From positions 1 to 13,036 of the forward strand of contig JAWVZB010000086.1 in NCBI GenBank assembly GCA_033722375.1: a stretch of DNA of 13,036 bases, in the 5' to 3' direction. The notes under the pieces are model-generated. The model was not told the DNA's origin and searched no databases. It worked only from the letters and a program-made list of their open reading frames with translations. A program made the translations under genes and the position numbers. Below are positions 1 to 6,617 of the stretch, piece after piece (within the stretch, counting starts at the first letter, position 1; every line of letters starts with the position of its first letter). This DNA is from JAWVZB01 sp033722375 (GTDB lineage Bacteria; Actinomycetota; Nitriliruptoria; Nitriliruptorales; Nitriliruptoraceae).

Positions 1-330
1 CTCGACGTCAATGTCGAGTTCGTCGACCACCCGGGCCAGCTGGTCGACGTGCGCGGGGAGGTAGAACTGCGCCTCGTCACAGATCACCACGTCGACGACA
101 TCACCGGCAGCGATGCGCTCACGGACCATCGTGAACAGGTCGAGCTCGTCGCTGACGATGGTCGCAGGCGCCGACAATCCGACTCGGCTCGCGACACGCG
201 CCCCGTCCCGGTCGTGCCGGGTCAGGAGCAGTACCTGCCGGCCCTGGGTCCGGTGGGTGTGGTGGAGCTGGAGCGCAAGCGTCGACTTGCCGGTGTTCAT
301 CGTCCCGTACGTGAAGGTGAGCGTCGCCAT
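1..330 (-). CDS. tdk: Thymidine kinase, N-terminal part (cut by the left edge)
   Basis: ATP-dependent phosphorylation of thymidine to dTMP in the cytoplasmic pyrimidine salvage pathway. The frame begins at ATG 330 with MATLTFTYGTMNTGKST and stays open to base 1, giving 110 visible residues. Residues 9-17 form the Walker A P-loop (G-T-M-N-T-G-K-S-T), close to the AMNAGKS form of the E. coli enzyme rather than the PMFSGKS form. Residues 81-90 (VVICDEAQFY) are the Walker B/catalytic strand, with E86 as the expected catalytic base. Family length is about 190-220 residues, so the lasso loop, zinc-binding cysteines and substrate loop lie outside the window. The gene is downstream of and co-oriented with aceE but 233 nt away, and no strong Shine-Dalgarno site precedes the ATG. 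The family is clear; the rest of the gene cannot be judged. Confidence 0.9.
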   Translation of the reverse strand, partial: MATLTFTYGTMNTGKSTLALQLHHTHRTQGRQVLLLTRHDRDGARVASRVGLSAPATIVSDELDLFTMVRERIAAGDVVDVVICDEAQFYLPAHVDQLARVVDELDIDVE

Positions 331-361
331 CCGGTGAGTCCCGATCGGTCGTGGTCGCGGC

Positions 362-377
362 GGTACGGGGAAGTACC
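362..377. repeat. GGTAC...GTACC inverted repeat upstream of tdk
   Basis: GGTAC (362-366) and GTACC (373-377) are perfect inverted arms with a 6-nt spacer. A third GTACC follows at 384-388. The element lies about 30-60 nt upstream of the tdk start on the minus strand, where an operator or promoter could sit. The arms are short and chance is possible. Confidence 0.3.
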
Positions 378-489
378 CGCTGTGTACCGGAGCCGCCCCG
401 CTCACCGTCGGAACCGCCGCGACCTCGCGGATCTGTCACACGTTCTGCACGCATGGCGACACCAACCGGTGACACATCCGGTCAGTCTC

Positions 490-507
490 TCAGGCCGTCA
501 CATCGTC
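490..507. repeat. 18-nt direct repeat, copy 1 (downstream of aceE)
   Basis: TCAGGCCGTCACATCGTC is identical to 564-581. The second copy encodes the last five residues and stop of AceE on the minus strand (D-D-V-T-A-stop); this copy repeats that tail 74 nt further downstream in non-coding DNA. The match ends abruptly on both sides. It may be a remnant of a short duplication at the 3' end of aceE. Confidence 0.6.
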
Positions 508-552
508 GTCGCCGGTGGCGCGGAGCCGCGGAGCGGCGAGCACGCACGGCGC

Positions 553-575
553 GTGACGGCCGTTCAGGCCGTCAC
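553..575 (-). terminator. Stem-loop around the aceE stop codon, terminator candidate
   Basis: GTGACGGCC (553-561) and GGCCGTCAC (567-575) form a perfect 9-bp stem with a 5-nt loop (562-566). The aceE stop codon occupies loop bases 564-566. No T-tract follows on the minus strand, so this is not a canonical intrinsic terminator. U-less hairpins have been proposed as terminators in actinobacteria; RNA 3'-end protection is another possibility. Confidence 0.45.
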
Positions 576-581
576 ATCGTC
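564..581. repeat. 18-nt direct repeat, copy 2 (aceE stop region)
   Basis: Identical to 490-507. It contains the aceE TGA stop (566-564 on the minus strand) and one arm of the hairpin at 553-575. Confidence 0.6.
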
Positions 582-3320
582 AGTGTCCTGGATGCCCCAG
601 AACGGCCAGCGGTCCCAGTCGAGCTCGTAACGCTCGATCATCTTGGTGAGCACGGACTTGTCGAGCTTCCCGAGACCCACGAGCTCAGCGCACACCGCGT
701 AGCAGATCGACTCGGCGTCGATCCGGTAGTAGCGGCGCAGCGCCTCGCGGGTGTCGGAACGGCCGAAGCCGTCGGTCCCGAGGACCGCGTACCGGCCGGG
801 GATCCAGTCGGCGATCTCGAACGGGGTGGCACGCGACCAGTCGGACACCGCCACGTAGGGTGCCTCGGTCCCCTCGAGCACGTCGGTGACGTGGGGGACC
901 TTGGGGTCGTCCTCCGGGTGGGTGCGGTTGTAGGACTCGGCTGCGGCGCCGTCCCGCAGCAGTCGGTTCCAGCCCGGCGTCGACCACACGTCGGCCCGGA
1001 CGTTCCAGTCCTCCGCGAGGAGTTCCTGGGCCCGCAGCGCCTCGTAGATGATGGTGCCTGAGGAGAGGATGTGGGCCTCGTGGTCCCCCGTCTCGCCCTC
1101 CCGGTAGCGGTAGATGCCACCGATGATGTCCTCGTCGGACACGTGGTCGGGCATCTCCGGCTGCACTACGGGCTCGTTGTAGACGGTGAGGTAGTAGATG
1201 ACGTCCTCGCCGCCTTCCGTGATCTCGTCCGACCACATCCGCGTGAGTCCGTGCTCCACGAGCACCGCGATCTCGTAGGCGAACGACGGGTCGTAAGCCT
1301 CGACCGCAGGGTTGGTCATCGCCATGAGGTGGCTGGCCCGGTCCTGGTGCTGGAGGCCCTCACCGTTCAGCGTGGTACCGCCGGCGGTCGCCCCGATGAG
1401 GAACCCGCGGGAACGCTGGTCGGATGCGGACCAGATCTGGTCGGCGGTGCGCTGGAAGCCGAACATGGAGTAGAAGACGTACAGCGGGACCATGGGCTCG
1501 CCGTGGGTGGCGTAGGAGGTCCCGGCGGCGTGGAAGGTCCCCATCGCCCCGTCCTCGGTGATGCCCTCGTGGATGATCTGCCCGTCGGTGGCCTGGGAGT
1601 AGCTGAGCAGCATCTCGCGGTCGACGGGCTCGTAGTTCTGCCCGTGGGGGTCGTAGATCTTCAGCGTCGGGAACAGCGAGTCCATCCCGAACGTGCGGGC
1701 CTCGTCGGGGATGATCGGCACGATCCGGGGGCCGATCCCGTCGGTCTTGAACAGGTCCTTGAACAGCCGAACGAGCGCCATCGTGGTGGCGACCTCCTGG
1801 CCGCCGGACCCGCCCTTGAGCTCGGCGTAGGCGTCCTTCGGCGGGAGCTCAGGCATCTGGAACTGGACGCGACGGTCCGGCAGGAACCCGCCGAGCTCCT
1901 CGCGCCGCTCCATCATGTACTCGTACTCGCCGGAGTCCTCGTCGAGGTGGAGGTAGGGCGGCAGGTCGGCCTCGAGCTCCTCGTCGGAGATGTCGAGGTA
2001 CAGCCGGTCGCGGAACTTCTTGAGCGCCTCCTGGTTGAGCTTCTTCATCTGGTGGACGGCGTTCCTGGCCTCGAAGTCCGGCCCGAGCGTCCAGCCCTTG
2101 ATGGTCTGGGTGAGGATGACGGTGGGCTGGCCGTGCGCCTCGGTCGCGGCCTCGAACGCGGCATACACCTTCTCGTAGTCGTGCCCGCCCCGCGGCAGCT
2201 TCTCGAGCTCCTCGTCCGACAGGTGCTCGACGAGCTGGAGCAGCCGCTCGTCGGTCCCGAAGAAGTCCTCGCGGATGTAGCTGCCGGGCTTGACGGTGTA
2301 GGTCTGGTACTGCCCGTCGGGCACCTCGTTCATGCGCGCGACGAGCAGCCCCTCGGTGTCGTTGGCGAGCAGCTCGTCCCACTCGCGGCCCCACACCACC
2401 TTGAGCACGTTCCAGCCGTTGCCCCGGAAGATCCCCTCGAGCTCCTGGATGATCTTGCCGTTGCCCCGGACCGGGCCGTCGAGCTGCTGGAGGTTGCAGT
2501 TCACGACGAAGATGAGGTTGTCGAGCCCTTCGCGGGCGGCGACGTCCAGCGCCCCGGTGGCCTCGGGCTCCTGGGTCTCGCCGTCCCCGACGAACGCCCA
2601 GACGCGCTGGTCGGAGGTGTCCTTGATCCCGCGGTTGTGCAGGTAGCGGTTGAACCGTGCCTGGTAGATCGCGTTCAGCGGGCCCAGGCCCATCGAGACG
2701 GTCGGGAACTCCCAGTAGTCGGGCATCAGCCGCGGGTGGGGGTAGCTCGACAGCCCGCCGGGCTCGACCTCCTGCCGGAAGCGGTCGAGGTCGTCCTCGC
2801 TCAGCCGCCCTTCGAGGAAGCTGCGGGCGTAGATGCCCGGCGAGGCGTGCCCCTGGATGAAGATCTGGTCGCCGCCGCCGGGATGATCCTTCCCGCGGAA
2901 GAAGTGGTTGAACCCGACCTCGTAGAGCGACGCGGCCGACGCGTAGGTGCCGATGTGGCCGCCGACGCCGTGCTTGAGGTTGGCGCGGTGCACCATGACC
3001 GCGGCGTTCCAGCGGATGTAGGCGCGGATGCGGCGTTCGATGTGCTCGTCGCCGGGGAACTCGGGCTCGCGCTCCGGGGGGATCGTGTTGACGTAGTCGG
3101 TGGTCGTGAGCGCCGGCACACCGATCTGGGCCTCGCGGGCCCGCTGCAACAGCTTCAGGAGCAGGAACCGCCCCCGGGCGCGACCCCGCTGATCGACGAC
3201 GGCGTCGAACGACTCGAGCCACTCGCGCGTCTCGACGTTGTCGATGTCGGGGTACTGGACGGCCAGCCCGTCCATGACGATGTGGTCACCCGCATCCGGA
3301 GCTGCGTTGTCGTCGGTCAC
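564..3320 (-). CDS. aceE: Pyruvate dehydrogenase E1 component, homodimeric type
   Basis: Thiamine-diphosphate enzyme that decarboxylates pyruvate and passes the acetyl group to the lipoyl-E2 subunit of the pyruvate dehydrogenase complex. From GTG 3320 it is 918 residues, near the sizes I recall for E. coli (887) and mycobacterial (901) AceE. The ThDP motif GDGE (about 245-248) is followed by NCN (274-276). Other conserved blocks are NTIPPEREPEFPGDE, YEVGFNHFFRGKDHPGGGDQ and, in the middle domain, GATAGGTTLNGEGLQHQDR. The start at 3320 is chosen because GGGAGG (3329-3334) lies 8 nt upstream. An in-frame GTG at 3356 would add 12 residues but has no good ribosome site. No E2 or E3 gene is adjacent, which is common for actinobacterial aceE. 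It is divergent from the lipoprotein gene at 3434. Function is very secure; only the start is slightly uncertain. Confidence 0.97.
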   Translation of the reverse strand: MTDDNAAPDAGDHIVMDGLAVQYPDIDNVETREWLESFDAVVDQRGRARGRFLLLKLLQRAREAQIGVPALTTTDYVNTIPPEREPEFPGDEHIERRIRAYIRWNAAVMVHRANLKHGVGGHIGTYASAASLYEVGFNHFFRGKDHPGGGDQIFIQGHASPGIYARSFLEGRLSEDDLDRFRQEVEPGGLSSYPHPRLMPDYWEFPTVSMGLGPLNAIYQARFNRYLHNRGIKDTSDQRVWAFVGDGETQEPEATGALDVAAREGLDNLIFVVNCNLQQLDGPVRGNGKIIQELEGIFRGNGWNVLKVVWGREWDELLANDTEGLLVARMNEVPDGQYQTYTVKPGSYIREDFFGTDERLLQLVEHLSDEELEKLPRGGHDYEKVYAAFEAATEAHGQPTVILTQTIKGWTLGPDFEARNAVHQMKKLNQEALKKFRDRLYLDISDEELEADLPPYLHLDEDSGEYEYMMERREELGGFLPDRRVQFQMPELPPKDAYAELKGGSGGQEVATTMALVRLFKDLFKTDGIGPRIVPIIPDEARTFGMDSLFPTLKIYDPHGQNYEPVDREMLLSYSQATDGQIIHEGITEDGAMGTFHAAGTSYATHGEPMVPLYVFYSMFGFQRTADQIWSASDQRSRGFLIGATAGGTTLNGEGLQHQDRASHLMAMTNPAVEAYDPSFAYEIAVLVEHGLTRMWSDEITEGGEDVIYYLTVYNEPVVQPEMPDHVSDEDIIGGIYRYREGETGDHEAHILSSGTIIYEALRAQELLAEDWNVRADVWSTPGWNRLLRDGAAAESYNRTHPEDDPKVPHVTDVLEGTEAPYVAVSDWSRATPFEIADWIPGRYAVLGTDGFGRSDTREALRRYYRIDAESICYAVCAELVGLGKLDKSVLTKMIERYELDWDRWPFWGIQDTDDVTA

Positions 3321-3328
3321 GTCCCGAT

Positions 3329-3334
3329 CCTCCC
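3329..3334 (-). promoter_or_regulatory. Ribosome binding site fixing the aceE start
   Basis: GGGAGG on the minus strand, 8 nt before GTG 3320. It favours this start over the upstream GTG at 3356. Confidence 0.7.
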
Positions 3335-3402
3335 GCTCGCTCGATCGGTCGTCCACGGCCGGGCGACCACGGTAACCCGCGCCCCGCCCCCGTGCGGGTC
3401 CA

Positions 3403-3408
3403 TAGCGT
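3403..3408 (+). promoter_or_regulatory. Possible -10 element for the small lipoprotein gene
   Basis: TAGCGT matches the actinobacterial TAnnnT -10 pattern and lies 25 nt before the ATG at 3434. No convincing -35 is visible. A similar element (TAGCCT, 3887-3892) precedes the next gene, which slightly strengthens both. Confidence 0.3.
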
Positions 3409-3433
3409 GAGGCACGATCAGGAGGGCCGTCCC

Positions 3434-3811
3434 ATGGCGACCATGCGCTCGCGCACGCTCCCGCTGATCCTCGCGGTGGCGTTGACGGTGCCCGCGTGCA
3501 ACTCGGTCGAGGAGACCGTCAGCGATGTGGTGACCGAGGCCGAGGAGACGGTCCAACTCGTCGAGTTCTGCGCGGCGGCGCTCGACGTGCTCCAGGCGAT
3601 CAACGACGAAGACATGGCGGCCGCCCTCGAGGCGGGCGAGAACCTGGTCGCCGAGGCACCGGACGAGATCGCCGGCGAGGCACAGACCGTCCTGGACGGT
3701 CTCGAGGAGGCGCAGGACGGCAACCGTGAGGTGCTGGCATCCGAGGAGTTCCAGACCGCTGCCGAGGAGCTCGAGCGCTACACCCGCGACAACTGCGACC
3801 CGACGAGCTGA
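3434..3811 (+). CDS. Small putative lipoprotein of unknown function
   Basis: Protein of 125 residues, unrecognised beyond its surface location. It has a basic N-terminus (MATMRSR), a hydrophobic stretch at 8-19 and a lipobox ending VPAC with Cys22 as the predicted acylated residue, so a type II signal peptide is likely. The mature part is strongly acidic and looks helical (E-E-T-V-S-D-V-V-T-E-A-E-E-T). Two further cysteines, C46 and C121 near the C-terminus, could form a disulfide outside the membrane. The start is set by AGGAGG (3420-3425) 8 nt before the ATG; the frame opens 14 codons earlier without a better site. It is divergent from aceE, and a hairpin follows the stop. It could be a helical anchored protein with a structural or binding role; no catalytic motif is visible. 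Confidence 0.82.
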   Translation: MATMRSRTLPLILAVALTVPACNSVEETVSDVVTEAEETVQLVEFCAAALDVLQAINDEDMAAALEAGENLVAEAPDEIAGEAQTVLDGLEEAQDGNREVLASEEFQTAAEELERYTRDNCDPTS

Positions 3812-3833
3812 GGTCTCGAGCGGCATCCGTGGC

Positions 3834-3860
3834 GGGGTGGCGTCGCCGCCCCCTGTCTTT
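3834..3860 (+). terminator. Candidate intrinsic terminator after the lipoprotein gene
   Basis: GGGGTGGC (3834-3841) pairs with GCCGCCCC (3845-3852) over 8 bp (one G-U) with a 3-nt loop. It is followed by the T-rich stretch CTGTCTTT, about 22 nt after the stop codon. This is the best intrinsic-terminator shape in the window. Confidence 0.45.
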
Positions 3861-3886
3861 CGCCCACCGGAGTGCGCTGGCACGAC

Positions 3887-3892
3887 TAGCCT
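3887..3892 (+). promoter_or_regulatory. Possible -10 element for the 3915 gene
   Basis: TAGCCT within GACTAGCCTCGG fits a TAnnnT -10 and lies 22 nt before the TTG start, after the terminator candidate. A -35 is not evident. Confidence 0.3.
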
Positions 3893-3914
3893 CGGTCGGT
3901 GGAAGGAGCCCGAC

Positions 3915-4394
3915 TTGGCACGTCCCCGGTACAAGCCCGTCACTCCCGACCAGAAGATCCGCGAGCTCCGCAAGGAGTTCAAGGCGATCCGGAAGGAGAA
4001 GGAGGAACCGGGTCCGGAGCGTGCGAAGAAGCTGGCGTCGTTCGTCCGCGAGGCTCATCTCGAGCGTCAGCTCAACATGTCGATGCACGCGGGCAACCTC
4101 TGTCTCGAGGAGGACCCGGACCCGCCGTCGCTGCTCATCGGCGCGTACCTCCCCGACGACCTCGACGACCCCGAGGACCGCCTCCGTGCCCTGGCCGACC
4201 TCCAGGAGCTGTCCCGCTACCTCGACAGCAGCGAACTCGAGTCCTTCACCGAGGACGCCATCGACAAGGAGGCCAAGCAGTGGGTGAAGGAGGCCGACGA
4301 CGCGGCCGAACGCCACCGCATCCGCCGGCTGGCGTCCATCTTCGACCGCGAGTTCGCCGACAACATCCGCGACGAGATGCGCTTCCTCGGTTGA
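3915..4394 (+). CDS. Hypothetical charged, helical cytoplasmic protein
   Basis: Protein of 159 residues beginning MARPRYKPVTPDQKIRE; I do not recognise a family. The start is a TTG, supported by GGAAGGAG (3901-3908) 6 nt upstream; the frame is open further upstream but without a good site. No signal peptide or membrane segment is seen. The N-terminal third is basic and helical (KIRELRKEFKAIRKEKEE), the middle carries D/E/P-rich segments (EEDPDPPS, LPDDLDDPEDR), and the C-terminal third is again helical with many Lys/Glu/Arg. A single Cys lies in the middle. It ends 34 nt before the dehydratase gene on the same strand, so co-transcription is likely. Nothing ties it to that reaction. Codon use and the ribosome site make it a real gene; function is unknown. 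Confidence 0.78.
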   Translation: MARPRYKPVTPDQKIRELRKEFKAIRKEKEEPGPERAKKLASFVREAHLERQLNMSMHAGNLCLEEDPDPPSLLIGAYLPDDLDDPEDRLRALADLQELSRYLDSSELESFTEDAIDKEAKQWVKEADDAAERHRIRRLASIFDREFADNIRDEMRFLG

Positions 4395-4428
4395 GCATCA
4401 TCGGGAGGAACACGCACAGGCCCGATCG

Positions 4429-5385
4429 ATGATCACGCTCCAGGACGTCGTACGCGCCGCCGAGCGACTCCATGGCGTCGTCCACCGCACGCCGGCCGTG
4501 ACCTCGTCGACCCTCGCCGACCAGGTCGGGGCACGCGTCCACGCGAAGGCCGAGAACCTCCAACGCGTCGGGGCGTTCAAGTTCCGGGGGGCATACAACG
4601 CGATCGCGGCCCTGCCGGCTGCGGAGCGGCAGCGGGGGGTGTTCACGTACTCGTCCGGCAACCACGCGCAGGCGGTGGCCCTGTCCGCCCGCCTCCAGGA
4701 CACCCGGGCGACGATCCTCATGCCGGAGGACGCCCCGCCCATGAAGCTCGCGGCCACCGAGGGCTACGGCGCCGAGGTGATCCGCTACGACCGGTACGGC
4801 GAGGATCGTGCCGCCCTCGGCGAACAGCTCGCAGAGGAGCGGGGCATGGTCCTGATCCCGCCCTACGACCACGAGGACGTCATGGCGGGTCAGGGGACGG
4901 TCGCACTGGAGCTGGTCGAGCAGACGGGCGGACTCGACGTGCTGGTCGTACCGGTGGGGGGCGGTGGACTCATCTCAGGCTGTGCCGCGGTCGCCGCCGC
5001 TCACCACATCCGGGTCGTGGGGGTCGAACCAGACGAGCGCCCCGCCGCCCGCCGCGCGCTCGAGGAGGGCCACCCGGTGGAGCTGCCGATCGTCCGCACC
5101 ATCGCGGACGGCCAGCAGACCCCGTCGATCGGGGTCCGGCCCTTCGAGGTGATCGAACGACACGTGGCCGGCGTCGTCGGTGTGAGCGACGACGAACTGG
5201 TCGCTGCGATGCGCTTCGCATTCGAGCGTCTGAAGCTCGTGCTGGAACCGTCGGGGGCGTCCGCCCTGGCCGCCGTGCTCGCAGAACGCCTCAGCGGGCT
5301 GGCGGCGGACGGCTCCACGCGCGTGGGCGTGGTGCTGTCGGGCGGCAACATCGACGTCGAGCGGTTCGCCGAGCTCGTCGGCTGA
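4429..5385 (+). CDS. Threonine/serine dehydratase (ammonia-lyase), catabolic type without ACT domain
   Basis: PLP fold-type II enzyme expected to convert threonine to 2-oxobutanoate, or serine to pyruvate, plus ammonia. It has 318 residues. K51 in AFKFRGAYN is the PLP-linked lysine, SSGNHAQ is at 75-81, the phosphate-binding glycine loop GGGGL at 177-181, and SGGN at 304-307 is the usual C-terminal ring-nitrogen motif. The protein ends right after the catalytic domain, so the ACT regulatory domain of biosynthetic IlvA (about 400-500 residues) is absent. This points to the catabolic, serine racemase or threo-3-hydroxyaspartate ammonia-lyase branches. The residue before FKFRG is Ala in place of the common Ser, a small variation. 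ATG 4429 has only a weak AGG 8 nt upstream; the stronger GGGAGGAA at 4403-4410 is too distant. Exact substrate is not resolvable from sequence. Confidence 0.9.
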   Translation: MITLQDVVRAAERLHGVVHRTPAVTSSTLADQVGARVHAKAENLQRVGAFKFRGAYNAIAALPAAERQRGVFTYSSGNHAQAVALSARLQDTRATILMPEDAPPMKLAATEGYGAEVIRYDRYGEDRAALGEQLAEERGMVLIPPYDHEDVMAGQGTVALELVEQTGGLDVLVVPVGGGGLISGCAAVAAAHHIRVVGVEPDERPAARRALEEGHPVELPIVRTIADGQQTPSIGVRPFEVIERHVAGVVGVSDDELVAAMRFAFERLKLVLEPSGASALAAVLAERLSGLAADGSTRVGVVLSGGNIDVERFAELVG

Positions 5386-5439
5386 GACGCCGCCAAGCCG
5401 GCACGGTCCGCTGCCGTCATCGCCGCCGGTGGAGCGCGG

Positions 5440-5643
5440 TCAGGCGTTCCGCGTGCTCTTCTCGAGGAGTGCGTACACCTCGGTGGCGCGGTAGCGGCGG
5501 TGCCCGCCGAGGGTGCGCTGAGGCGACAGCTTGCCGGCGGTTGCCCACCTCGTCACCGTCTTCGGGTCGACTCCGAACAGCTTCGCCACCTCGCCGGGGG
5601 TCAGCAGCTCTTCTGCGTGCTCGGAGGGGGAGTCATCGGTCAC
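5440..5643 (-). CDS. bldC: BldC-family MerR-like DNA-binding regulator
   Basis: Protein of 67 residues, essentially only a winged helix-turn-helix domain, as in Streptomyces BldC (about 68 residues). Residues 14-39 (start LLTPGEVAKLFGVDPKTVTRW) form the helix-turn-helix, and 43-52 (RTLGGHRRYR) the wing. These blocks are near-identical to the BldC sequence I remember. BldC binds DNA cooperatively as asymmetric head-to-tail oligomers and controls the timing of differentiation genes in Streptomyces; in non-sporulating actinobacteria its role is less clear. The start is GTG 5643 with GGAGA about 5 nt upstream. It lies 76 nt downstream of the conserved hypothetical gene on the same strand and is convergent with the dehydratase gene. 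Family assignment is strong; the target genes here are unknown. Confidence 0.93.
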   Translation of the reverse strand: MTDDSPSEHAEELLTPGEVAKLFGVDPKTVTRWATAGKLSPQRTLGGHRRYRATEVYALLEKSTRNA

Positions 5644-5719
5644 CGGTTCTCCGTCCTCCCCCGTGTTGCCGTCAGCAGGGGTGGACGCCGTGTCGTGGCG
5701 CCGCCCCCCGGCCCGGCCG

Positions 5720-6547
5720 TCAGTTGGCCGAGCGCATGTCGCGGAGTCTACTCCAGCGACTTCGGGCGACCCCGTAATGGGCCGCCGCGCCGAGCTCGTC
5801 GCCGGCCTCGAGGCTCTCGACCGCCTGCCACAGATCCGCGCAGGTCGTGTCGCTCTCGAGCGCCACCACGGAACCGAGCGCGGAGATCCCGCCGTAGTCG
5901 AGCTCGATCAGGCTCGAGTCGTCGAACTCGTCCACCCAGTCGCCGAGCTCGACGAGATCCGCGAGCAGGGTGTCGGCGTGTTCGAGGTTCGCCTCGATCA
6001 CGTCCATCACCCGCTCGAGGCGTTCGTGGGACTGCCCGGCAGAGGTGAGGTAGGTGAGGCTCGGCCCCCGCCCCTCGGGGGGGTTGCGGAAACGCCGCTC
6101 GCGCGGGGCGAACAACGCGAACCACTCGAACGGGACCGCCCACACCGACTCGAGGATGTGCGGGGCGCGGCGGGTGCCCTCGAGCTGCTCGAGGGTCTGG
6201 CGGACGTCGCCGTCGGGCAGGAAGGCGTCGACGAGCTGCCGCGGCACCTCCTGGCGGAAGGTGCGCAGGGCCGCGGCGGCGCGCAGCTCCAGCTCGAGCG
6301 GGCACACGTGGATCCGCTTGCCGACCCGACGCACGAACGCCACCTCGGGGGCGATACCCGTGGCGGCGCGGTTGCCTCCCAGCAGACGGGTGATCGACGC
6401 CCGCGACTCGGCCGCCTCGGCGTCCGCACGGGTCAGCCCGGAGCCGGAATCGACGTAGCTCTCCCACCACCCGCGCTCGAGCGCCGGGAAGGCGTCGAGC
6501 GGCTCGAACACACGGAGATACGCGCGCGGCACCATGGCAACGACCAT
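5720..6547 (-). CDS. Conserved actinobacterial hypothetical protein next to bldC
   Basis: Protein of about 275 residues from ATG 6547 (MVVAMVPRAYL) or 271 from ATG 6535 (MVPRAYLRVFEPL). It has no signal peptide or membrane helix and no catalytic motif that I recognise. The N-terminus (RAYLRVFEPLDAFP) and a central segment (SVWAVPFEWFALFAP) look like the conserved core. The middle is Arg/Glu-rich, and the C-terminal 100 residues are acidic and probably helical (LEHADTLLADLVELGDWVDEF). A gene of similar type sits between the valine dehydrogenase and bldC genes in Streptomyces as I remember it, so I treat it as a conserved neighbour of unknown role. Start 6547 has GAGGAA about 11 nt upstream, slightly better than 6535. 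It is divergent from the dehydrogenase gene and likely transcribed toward bldC. Confidence 0.85.
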   Translation of the reverse strand: MVVAMVPRAYLRVFEPLDAFPALERGWWESYVDSGSGLTRADAEAAESRASITRLLGGNRAATGIAPEVAFVRRVGKRIHVCPLELELRAAAALRTFRQEVPRQLVDAFLPDGDVRQTLEQLEGTRRAPHILESVWAVPFEWFALFAPRERRFRNPPEGRGPSLTYLTSAGQSHERLERVMDVIEANLEHADTLLADLVELGDWVDEFDDSSLIELDYGGISALGSVVALESDTTCADLWQAVESLEAGDELGAAAHYGVARSRWSRLRDMRSAN

Positions 6548-6579
6548 ACCGACGGACGTTCCTCGGACCGGGGAAGCTC

Positions 6580-6585
6580 TACCCT
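6580..6585 (+). promoter_or_regulatory. Possible -10 element for the amino acid dehydrogenase gene
   Basis: TACCCT fits TAnnnT and lies 32 nt before the preferred GTG start at 6618. It is downstream of the alternative ATG 6534, so if it is real it excludes that start. The -35 is unclear. Confidence 0.3.
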
Positions 6586-6617
6586 GGGAGTTCGACGACC
6601 GACGGGAGCCGGTACTC

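Larger units (their letters stand above)
331..563. other. Intergenic region between aceE and tdk
   Basis: This is the longest gene-free stretch in the window (233 nt). I see no credible coding frame in it. It holds the downstream half of a hairpin spanning the aceE stop (553-575), one copy of an 18-nt direct repeat (490-507), and GTAC-rich inverted elements at 362-390 that could belong to the tdk promoter. No convincing -35/-10 pair for tdk could be fixed by eye. Confidence 0.5.

Noticed and set aside
351..1061. Plus-strand open frame of 236 codons crossing the aceE-tdk gap
   Set aside because: More than two thirds lies antisense to aceE, no ribosome site is seen and the composition is Arg/Pro/Val-skewed.
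3321..3356. Upstream GTG start of aceE at 3356
   Set aside because: It would add a poorly conserved charged 12-residue leader and has no ribosome site, while GTG 3320 has GGGAGG 8 nt upstream.
1071..3410. Plus-strand open frame of 779 codons opposite aceE
   Set aside because: It lies wholly opposite the well-conserved aceE gene, with Val/Leu/Gly/Asp-rich repetitive composition typical of antisense frames in high-G+C DNA, and has no domain I recognise.
5386..5439. Terminator between the convergent dehydratase and bldC genes
   Set aside because: Only a 5-bp stem (CGGCA 5399-5403 with TGCCG 5412-5416) with an 8-nt loop and no T-tract; too weak to list.
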